Shown here piece by piece: positions 58,683 through 64,000 of a stretch of 64,000 nt of DNA. Both the position numbers and the translations under genes were made by a program. The notes under the pieces are model-generated. The model was not told where the DNA came from. It did no database searches and worked only from the letters and a program-made list of their open reading frames with translations. Where the stretch lies: assembly GCA_047495785.1 (NCBI GenBank), contig JBLDXI010000042.1, positions 1,178,001 through 1,242,000 on the forward strand, in the 5' to 3' direction. This DNA comes from Lepidodermella squamata (taxonomy: Eukaryota > Gastrotricha). Within the stretch, counting starts at the first letter, position 1. Each line of letters begins with the position of its first letter.

Positions 58683-59230
58683 ACGACGAACATCCCATAT
58701 CTTGCGTCACACGCCGCGTTCACACGCGCATGATTGAGGTTGGAACATTTCTTCTGCCACTTTGAGGTCTTCGACTTTAAAATGATAACCCTACCAGCAA
58801 TCCGTGCTAACGATTCCGTCAGCCGGGAAAAGTTCATCTTTTTCGGACCTTCATCAGCAGGAACGATTACGTCTCATAAAAAACTAGTTGTTCCCTTCCA
58901 CGGTCCCGTATATTTCGCGTTGCAGAGATTGTGGATGTTCCCCAGCCAAAATTGAGCTTTAAAGTACAAGTTCCAAACTGCCGTATCGCGCGGGATAATC
59001 ACTGCAAAGGTTTACCTGCCATTCTCGTTATCACTTCTAAATAAAGTAAAACAGTCTCGTATCAGTTTCGTTGATTTTCGATTTTCACTACATTTAAGGG
59101 AAATATATAGTTGGTGCTTGACGTACCGAAAAATGAGTGTGTAGTCTGATTCAATGTTAGGGTTCGTGTTGTTCGCTTTTAGAGCGGCGTCCTTTTCAAG
59201 CTTCACTTTCCGCCCCGTTCACTTTCAAAG
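58683..59230. repeat. Repeat unit with coding-like minus-strand traces, copy 2
   Basis: Second copy of the unit at 52154-52680, with an extra 23 nt (tttcttctgccactttgagg region, about 58744-58766). In this copy the minus strand reads AVWNLYFKAQFWLGNIHNLC then KYTGPWKGTTSF to a stop, and separately NFSRLTESLARIAGRVIIL. Frames are short and broken; no start or domain is recognised. Confidence 0.55.
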
Positions 59231-60874
59231 GAAGGTCGAGGGTTCGAACCCAAGCTGTCGTTGAACTGCTCTCTAATGATTTCTGTCAACATGTTCTCGC
59301 TGTTGGCGATATTTCGTCATCGACTTCAATTCAACTTCAATTCAATCCTTGTCATTCAATTGTAACCTCAACAATTTGTTTTTCTAGAAATGACCGAAAC
59401 TTCGGATAGTCGTTGGTTCGAACCCAAACCCTCGTTCAACTGCTCAGCAACGATTTCTTTCATCCGTATGCTCTCAATCTTGGCGTTAACGTCGTTACCG
59501 AAATCGATTTACCTTGTACATGTTATTCAATCGCACCCTGCTTGAATTATTATGACAATTTTTTGAAAATTTGAAAGTTAAAAGGTCGAGGTTTCGAACC
59601 CAAGCTTTTGTTGAACTGCTTTGTGATGATTTCGTTCACCTTCATGCAGCCAGAAGCTCTTGACGTCTAAATGCTGTCGTTTTCGGCGTCAACGTCATTA
59701 CCGAGATCGATTTAGTTTGTACATATCATTCAATCGCTCCCTCCTTCAATTTTTATAACAATTTTCTGAAAATTTGGAATTTTAAAGGAACGGCAAGGGT
59801 TCGAACCCAAGCTGACGTTCAGCCGCTCTCCAAGGAATTCTTGCATCCGTATGCTCTCGTTCTCGGCGTTTTCGTCATCAGCAACATCGATTCAACTTAT
59901 CCTTGTCATTCAATTGTATCCTGATCAATTATTTTTAATTTGTTTACCAAAATTTGAAATTCAAAAAGAAGACCGATTGTTTGTTACAACAACCTCTCGA
60001 AACTTCGAAACTTCAGCTCAAACCTTCTTTTTTGTTCTTTTTGCGTTCTCGTCATCAGTGAGATCGATTCTACCAATTCATGTCATTCAATTGTTACCCC
60101 GATTAATTTTTACAACAACCTCTCGAAACTTTGAAACTTCAGCTCAAACCTTCTTGTTTCGTTCTTTCCGTTCTCTTCATCAGTGAGATCGATTCTCCCA
60201 ATTCATGTCATTCAATTGTTACCCCGATTAATTGTTACAACAACCTCTCAAAACTTCGAATCTTCAAAACATGGTCGTGGGTTCGAACCCGATCTCTCTT
60301 TTTTCTACTATTCAAACTGTTCTTTAACCTTAACGCATTCGTTCTTGGCGTTTTGGTCATCAGCTACATCGATTCTACTAATCCATGTCATTCAATTGTT
60401 AACCTGATTTTACAACTTTGAAATTTTACATCTTCTCGAAATAACAATACATTAACAATAATAGGAATTTACAATCAGCTACATCGATTCTACTAATCCA
60501 TGTCACTCAATTGTTAACCCGATTTTACAACATCTTCTCGAAACTTTGAAATTTTATGAAAGCGAATAAATGTTCAACTACTCTTTAACGTGCATTCTTC
60601 TCAAAATATTTTCCTAGCCATTCAATAATACGTTGGAAGGTTCCTGAGCGAACCCGAAATTACTGCTTATCTATCAAGACCTAATCCGAAGAACATTCTA
60701 ATTTACAATTAAATTTCAAATGTCATCAGCATTGGGGTGAGGGGGAAGCACCGTCCCCTCCAACGACGTGGAGGGGATCTCCAAGGGGTGGTTCGAGTCC
60801 TTACCCATTACCCAGGAGAGTAGAGAAAAGAAAGAAAAGGCTAGCGCAGCGTTAGCCTTGTGGAACTCTCCTGG
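59231..60874. repeat. Satellite monomers and B-box-containing segment, copy 3
   Basis: 59231-59760 matches the series at 52670-53190 closely; 59990-60420 is satellite of the 53-54 kb type. 60540-60874 matches the B-box-containing segment of 49900-50232 and 54675-55002, with small differences ('ctccaaggggtggttcgagtcc'). Ordered repetition of the same blocks shows multi-kilobase segmental duplication. Confidence 0.75.
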
Positions 60875-61975
60875 ATGGGGGCGCGATATGAGAGTTCCGA
60901 AGGAACGTAGTTCCTTACAAGTGTTTTACACATACGCCGTAGATTACCACGAACGAAGTGAGATACCTTCCGAAAGGCACCCCCCGGGAACGAGTTGGTT
61001 AATAGGACATACTCAGATCAACTTACCCGATTTATGGTGGTATCCTCGACCCCTCAGGACCTCCCAGAAGTTTTTTCAGCTCAATCGGAGCTTCCGTTGA
61101 TTTTCTAGAAATTAGGACGGTTTTTTCCTATTTTACCGTATTTTTTGGTCACGTGACCTGAAATGGGTAGTATATGAGGGGACAGTAGGAGGATATGATA
61201 GGTACACCAAAAATCAAACCACGCTGACCAAAGCTTCCCAGCCAGCTGACAGGCTGGCCCCTCGCCCCTGGGGGAGAGGGGCCCACAATAGATCAACAAT
61301 GCAAGCTCGCGACTAAAGAGCAAACGACAAAAAGGCAATATAAATAAAATGCAAGGTCAATTGAAAAGACGTGAGGCAAATAAATTGTGAATTATGCATT
61401 TAAAGCAACAGAATTACCCGTAATCGACTACGGAGAATCCGAATATGACATTCATTTTGTTAAAGCAATGATAATCCAATGATAATCATTTCAACAAATT
61501 TCGCGCTCGAGCAGCTGCGTTACGGACTACGGAGAATCCGAATATGACATTTATTTCATTATCGAAATAGGATAACCCATGATAACCCTTCAAACCATTT
61601 TCGCCCTCCTTTTACCCACTTTCGCCGCGCCACTTGCGTATTTTCACCACGAGTTGCGTATCTTTCACCACCTAACAACTTACGACGCATCACTCTTGAG
61701 GTAAGAAACTTCGAACAAGCACTTCAAATTATGCGCCACATCGACCCATCGACATCGAGCTGCGTATCGCTGAGGACCATCTCATCATTGTTGTAAATTC
61801 AGTCATTCATGTACACTGATGATTGTTATACGTTATACGTATGTGTTCCTTGTGATATTAGTTCTTTGTTCTTTGAGAACCTTGTGGAATATGTGTTAAA
61901 CGTGATTCACCACAAAAGATCCGCCTTGAAACACAGCTAACTTACACTGCCTTTTTGTGTCCATTGCCATAGAGG
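60875..61975. repeat. Long interspersed repeat, copy 4 (type II head, truncated body)
   Basis: The head and body match copy 2 (50233 onward) with scattered substitutions, to about 61970 ('gtccattgccatagaggtgg'), where similarity stops. The rest of the body seen in copies 1 and 2 is missing. Confidence 0.75.
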
Positions 61976-62149
61976 TGGCATGGTTATTTTTATAATAAAA
62001 CTACCAAGTTGCAGATTTCATGCCTCCAAGTTTTCAACCACATTTTTAAGTCATCGGTTCAAATATTCGCAATCTCATTTCCATATGCACAGAAAAATTA
62101 CATATAACAAAATAACAAAAACAATACTAAATTTTAAAGGAAAAAAATG

Positions 62150-62223
62150 TGTCGCGGCCGGGACTCGAACCCTCCATTAACTGCATTTCACAACGTTACA
62201 CCGTAACCACTCGGCCGCACAAC
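62150..62223 (-). tRNA. tRNA-like gene or tRNA pseudogene (Ser-type A box)
   Basis: Read on the minus strand from 62223 to 62150. Acceptor strands GTTGTGC and CCGCGAC pair at six of seven positions, counting G-U. A D-arm CCG-AGTGGTTA-CGG and A box GGCCGAGTGG are present, as is a perfect B box GGTTCGAGTCC. The T stem has only three pairs and the anticodon region (TAAC...GTTA enclosing 13 nt with TGAAA) does not make a normal 7-nt loop. A run of seven T follows directly on the transcribed side, as for a Pol III terminator. It could be a degraded tRNA-Ser, an intron-bearing form, or the head of a SINE. Confidence 0.4.
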
Positions 62224-62289
62224 ACATCTGACTTATGCATTGCAAATCAATATAAAAATATTAGATGAGAAAAAGAAAAATCAAAAAAG

Positions 62290-62385
62290 TTTCCAGCTTC
62301 TTCCGGGAATCGAACGCGTCTTAATCACTATATAGTTCGCTTCGCTTAGGCATTGGTTCGATTACTGCTCTCGTCACGTTTTTGC
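62290..62385 (-). pseudogene. Second, weaker tRNA-like relic
   Basis: The minus strand contains GTTCGATTCCCGG (B-box-like) and upstream TGCCTAAGCGAAG (A-box-like), followed by a T6 run. Stems do not form well. It lies 70 nt from the first tRNA-like unit in the same orientation, so the two may share an origin. Confidence 0.25.
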
Positions 62386-62446
62386 ATTTCATTTTTTTCT
62401 TCTTAACATTTCAAATCAGATTAATTCCTGTACAAATTTTTGCAGA

Positions 62447-62707
62447 ATGAGCAATAAAACTCGAACGTTTACCATTCACGTGAATTTTCATGAGTACAAA
62501 GTGCATGCCTGTCATATGGCCGACACGCGATTCACCATCAGCTGTTTCGCGGCGCAGCGGCGGCAACAGCAAGCAGACGGTTCGATCCGGTATTCAAGCT
62601 TCATTCACAACGATTTAATTGTCTTGAAAACAAGCTCTATTTCCTTAAACATTAGAATTACTTATGCTGCTAGCTACAATCAATCCATCTTCCGCTCGAA
62701 TCGATAA
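62447..62707 (+). CDS. Hypothetical exon or small gene
   Basis: An ATG right behind the acceptor-like TTTTTGCAG opens an 86-codon frame: KTRTFTIHVNFHEYKVHACH, ADTRFTISCFAAQRR, then YSSFIHNDLIVLKT. The first 60 codons look coding (regular polar/hydrophobic alternation); the tail overlaps the duplicated segment described next and is probably intronic. No domain is recognised. It may be an exon of a gene continuing at 62794 and 63094 or beyond the window. Confidence 0.3.
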   Translation: MSNKTRTFTIHVNFHEYKVHACHMADTRFTISCFAAQRRQQQADGSIRYSSFIHNDLIVLKTSSISLNIRITYAASYNQSIFRSNR

Positions 62708-63225
62708 CAGTGTGACAATGCTGCTGGCTAAGGTTTGCTAGTATATTATTGCCAGTTCATATCACTTTTCTCACTTTTCCCATGATTACAGCTACTGGAT
62801 GAAATGGCTATTTCAAAACTGTTGTCGCCTTTGGTTTTCCATGGTCACTACTTACTACCAGAAAGCGGTGAGTACATTTTTTTCCCCATTGATTTTATTT
62901 ACTATAGTGAATTTATTACGATTTATTTCTCTTGAAAACAAGCTCTTATTCCCTGACCACTGAAATTGGTAATGCTGCCCGCGCTCAAATCATTCCATTT
63001 TCCACGATGAATCGTTGACAGCGTTACTTTTCTGCAGTCTCAGGTTTGCTAGTCTATGATTTCGAGTTCATTTCAATATTCCCATTATGATAAAGAAACT
63101 GGATCAAATGGTGATTTCGAAAGTGTTTCCGGCTTCGGTTGTCAACGAGCAATACTTACTCTCAGAAAACAGTGAGTACATTTTTTTCCTCATTAATTTT
63201 ATTTGTAGTAAATTTTATTGATTTT
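62620..63225 (+). repeat. Tandem ~300-bp duplication carrying a duplicated exon-like segment
   Basis: 62620-62930 and 62930-63225 are diverged copies ('ttgaaaacaagctct', 'aggtttgctagt', 'gtgagtacatttttttcc'). Each has a possible exon ending at a GTGAGTAC donor: LLDEMAISKLLSPLVFHGHY (about 62793-62871) and KLDQMVISKVFPASVVNEQY (about 63085-63170). The reading frame is kept while the DNA has drifted, which suggests the exons were under selection. Confidence 0.45.
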
Positions 63226-63240
63226 TTTTCATTCATTAAC

Positions 63241-64000
63241 ACGTTTTTTCGCTCTGTATTATTTTCTTTCATCGTTATGCTCTCGTTATCGACGTTTTCG
63301 CCATCAACAAAGTCGATTCAAGCAATCCCTGTCATTCAACTGTACTTTAATAAATTTTTTTCAAGAATTTTTTCAAACTTTGAAATTCCAAACGAGGGTC
63401 GTAGGTTGGCGCCCGGCCTCTCGTTTTTTCGCTCTGTATTATTTTCTTTCATCGTTATGCTCTCGTTATCGACGTTTTCGCCATCAACAAAGTCGATTCA
63501 AGCAATCCCTGTCATTCAACTGTACTTTAATAAATATTTTTCAAGAATTTTTTCAAACTTTGAAATTCCAAACGAGGGTCGTAGGTTGGCGCCCGGCCTC
63601 TCGTTTTTTCGCTCTGTATTATTTTCTTTCATCGTTATGCTCTCGTTATCGACGTTTTCGCCATCAACAAAGTCGATTCAAGCAATCCCTGTCATTTAGT
63701 TGTACTTTAATAAATTTTTTTCAAGAATTTTTTCAAACTTTGAAATTCCAAACGAGGGTCGTAGGTTGGTGCCCGGCCTCTCGTTTTTTCGCTCTGTATT
63801 ATTTTCTTTGATCGTTATGCTCTCGTTATCGACGTTTTCGCCATCAACAAAGTCGATTCAAGCAATCCCTGTCACTCAGTTGTACTTTAATAAATTTTTT
63901 TTAAGAATTTTTTCAAACTTTGAAATTCCAAACGAGGGTCGTAGGTTGGCGCCCGGCCTCTCGTTTTTTCGCTCTGTATTATTTTCTTTCATCGTTATGC
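63241..64000. repeat. Homogeneous 180-bp tandem satellite, four full copies plus partial
   Basis: Monomers start at 63241, 63421, 63601, 63781 and 63961 (TTTTTTCGCTCTGTATTATT), each exactly 180 bp and differing at only a few bases. They contain 'gacgttttcgccatcaacaa', 'tgtcattcaactgtacttta' and 'gggtcgtaggttggcgcccg'. This corresponds block by block to the diverged satellite at 52.7-60.4 kb, so it is the same family in a homogenised state. The long frames across it are repeat artefacts. The array runs off the window end. Confidence 0.9.

Noticed and set aside
63139-63811. 186- and 197-codon frames over the 180-bp array
   Set aside because: 180 is divisible by three, so a stop-free frame is copied in each monomer; protein-like periodicity is an artefact.
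1-64000. CRISPR array, phage or bacterial operon
   Set aside because: Spliceosomal introns, signal-anchored eukaryotic enzymes and satellites show an animal genome; the tandem repeats have no spacer structure.

Overview
This window looks like accessory, repeat-rich chromosomal DNA of a small metazoan, most likely a nematode. The reasons are very short introns (mostly 46-60 nt, GT...TTTCAG-type), AATAAA signals close behind stop codons, many small secreted or signal-anchored proteins, and a roughly 180-bp satellite. The assignment is an inference from gene structure and composition; no species-diagnostic gene was recognised. All gene models were spliced by hand from reading-frame continuity and paralogue comparison.

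Layout. 1-3.9 kb is non-coding, made of an 890-bp and a 657-bp tandem duplication. 4.96-5.44 kb holds a two-exon Ly6/uPAR-like secreted gene. 6.3-16.5 kb holds four SGNH-hydrolase-like paralogues (one divergent pair, one pseudogene) interleaved with the first prolyl 4-hydroxylase (P4H) gene. 16.7-33.5 kb continues the P4H array, giving seven complete P4H alpha-like genes in the window, all on the plus strand. Small secreted genes (25.26-25.53 kb minus, 30.83-31.65 kb plus) and a 750-bp TA-flanked fold-back element lie between them. 32.2-47.6 kb is a decaying segmental array: each module carries a P4H copy (full, truncated or relic), an antisense open frame of unknown nature, a TATA-like promoter, and a four-exon gene for a secreted Cys-rich repeat protein (three intact copies with 4, 4 and 8 repeats). 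The last module is inverted and interrupted by a 1771-bp pogo/Tigger-like element flanked by TA. 47.7-62 kb is a mosaic of long near-identical repeats and a diverged satellite whose monomers carry a motif resembling the tRNA B box. A tRNA-like gene lies at 62.15 kb. The window ends in homogeneous 180-bp satellite.

How the genes may work together. P4H alpha-type enzymes hydroxylate proline in collagen-like substrates in the ER, and the SGNH proteins look like ER/Golgi signal-anchored hydrolases or acyl-modifying enzymes. Their physical interleaving and parallel expansion suggest a lineage-specific secretory-pathway modification set, perhaps acting on cuticle or other extracellular proteins such as the neighbouring Cys-rich secreted proteins. 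That link is inference from co-location only. The clearest departure from the known is the combination of (i) P4H paralogues with variable N-terminal module number, one of them lacking the 2-oxoglutarate-binding lysine, and (ii) an apparently undescribed Cys-rich repeat family amplified together with them.
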